Position numbers and translations under genes: made by a program
Source of the DNA: Proteiniborus sp. DW1
Lineage (GTDB): Bacteria; Bacillota; Clostridia; Tissierellales; Proteiniboraceae
Assembly: GCF_900095305.1 (NCBI RefSeq)
Contig: NZ_FMDO01000017.1
Span: 23,141 to 87,140 of the forward strand
Direction: 5' to 3'
Length of the DNA: 64,000 nucleotides
Shown: positions 63,301 to 64,000 of the stretch, piece after piece
Layout of the letters: every line of letters begins with the position of its first letter
Position numbering within the stretch: the first letter of the stretch is position 1
The notes under the pieces: generated by a model
Database searches by the model: none
Told to the model about the DNA's origin: nothing
The model's input: the letters and a program-made list of their open reading frames with translations, nothing else

Positions 63301-64000
63301 TGTACCCCTCCTATCCAAGCATTTGCATACATAACCTGATATGGAATCGTATAAGACAGCCACATATTCCACCAACTTCTATCTTTGTGGTGCATATTAT
63401 ATGAATACCATGCTAGAAGGGTTTGGGTATAGTTGTCAAGCCTATTAAATTCATCTAGCAGCCCTTGTTCTTCTGTAGTTAGTTTTTGAAGGATTTGTCC
63501 TGTTTCAATGGCAACAGGCTTACATAAATACTTTGCTCCTAATACTACTTCATAAAAAACAGGGTCGCTTTTTAGACTGTAGCTTTCACCAGTATAGCGT
63601 AAAAATGCTCTGTTTTCTTCTAGCCAGTTGTTAAAATAGGAATACATTTGTTGGTTATTTGAAAATTGGATATCATTCATTCCAGGTACAAAGCTTAAAA
63701 GCTTACGAGCTAGAAGTACATCCTTTGGCTCAGAAGATAGTAGCTTATTTGCGACTAAATAAATACTGTTAATATCTTTGGATTCAAAAAGAGCCCATAT
63801 TAGGTCATGGTTAAAACAGTTTTTTCTATGTCTTTCAAATGATAAATCTGTGATTATAGGTAAGCTTTCTTTATCTCTATATACTGTTGCAAGTAAAATT
63901 GCTGCTTTATCAACTGCTTCATCAAGTTGATTTTCGGGTATATCAAGCGTATTTCTTGATTCTAGTATCCATCTCAGAGCAGAACAAGATAGTTGTATAT
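63297..64000 (-). CDS. Unknown protein upstream of tgl, start outside the window
   Basis: The open frame continues to the window edge, so at least 233 C-terminal residues are seen. It is soluble-looking, helical and Trp/Tyr-rich at the end (TLLAWYSYNMHHKDRSWWNMW). A middle stretch reads LPIITDLSFERHRKNCFNHD. No family was recognised. A shorter start at 63680 is possible, but reading upstream stays open with good codon use. Coupled to tgl by a 4-base overlap, it may have a sporulation or coat role. Confidence 0.7.
   Translation of the reverse strand, partial: IQLSCSALRWILESRNTLDIPENQLDEAVDKAAILLATVYRDKESLPIITDLSFERHRKNCFNHDLIWALFESKDINSIYLVANKLLSSEPKDVLLARKLLSFVPGMNDIQFSNNQQMYSYFNNWLEENRAFLRYTGESYSLKSDPVFYEVVLGAKYLCKPVAIETGQILQKLTTEEQGLLDEFNRLDNYTQTLLAWYSYNMHHKDRSWWNMWLSYTIPYQVMYANAWIGGVQ

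Overview
The window is AT-rich, with strong GGAGG-type ribosome-binding sites, frequent TTG/GTG starts and many U-tailed hairpin terminators. Its gene content (Tgl spore-coat transglutaminase, YtrA-type GntR/ABC unit, FeoAB with a short Fe-S FeoC-like protein, PepD, Dpp peptide uptake, Mn riboswitch) points to a low-GC, anaerobic, spore-forming, peptide/amino-acid-using member of the Clostridia. A Tissierellales-like relative is a guess; no rRNA or other marker gene is present to settle it.

Layout. 0-6.9 kb is a small defence/accessory block: a type I restriction specificity subunit and motor subunit (the methylase would lie before the window), an MntA-HepT toxin-antitoxin pair, an alpha/beta hydrolase and a decayed kinase fragment. 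7-12.4 kb holds a 2-hydroxyacid dehydrogenase and a complete pstSCAB-phoU phosphate operon with a candidate PhoP box and an attenuating hairpin after pstS. 12.5-19.4 kb has a CDF metal transporter, an MscS-type channel, a nitroreductase, a GntR-ABC unit under a perfect 46-bp palindrome, and a helix-turn-helix gene (promoter carrying phased TGAAA boxes) beside an unrecognised HExxH protein. 19.6-33.4 kb has a TraB/GumN-like secreted protein, an ABC-transporter remnant, a YfcC transporter, PepD, an ECF sigma with a membrane partner, a NEW3-ABC operon, and cyanophycinase plus cyanophycin synthetase.

34.3-44.7 kb is the most unusual part: a CXXX-repeat peptide system. It has two small peptides whose cysteines fall at every fourth residue (13 and 10 Cys), a small accessory protein, the N-terminal quarter of a radical SAM maturase joined out of frame to the C-terminal part of a second, SPASM-like maturase, an ABC exporter, and a complete sugar-type ABC importer (membrane-anchored binding protein, two permeases of which one carries an extra C-terminal domain, an extra membrane protein, MsmK-like ATPase). 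The maturase region looks like a deletion fusion, so this locus has substrates and transport but probably no intact local modifying enzyme.

45-64 kb holds a HelD-type helicase, a Fur-controlled feo operon, a polyferredoxin membrane protein behind a CsoR/CstR-like operator, a P-type ATPase behind a yybP-ykoY (manganese) riboswitch, a double-GNAT acetyltransferase, a five-gene dipeptide/oligopeptide ABC operon, DNA polymerase IV, Tgl and a truncated unknown gene. Two families of inverted-repeat intergenic elements occur twice each. No tRNA, rRNA, CRISPR array or intact insertion sequence was seen. All calls were made by reading motifs; no database search was run.
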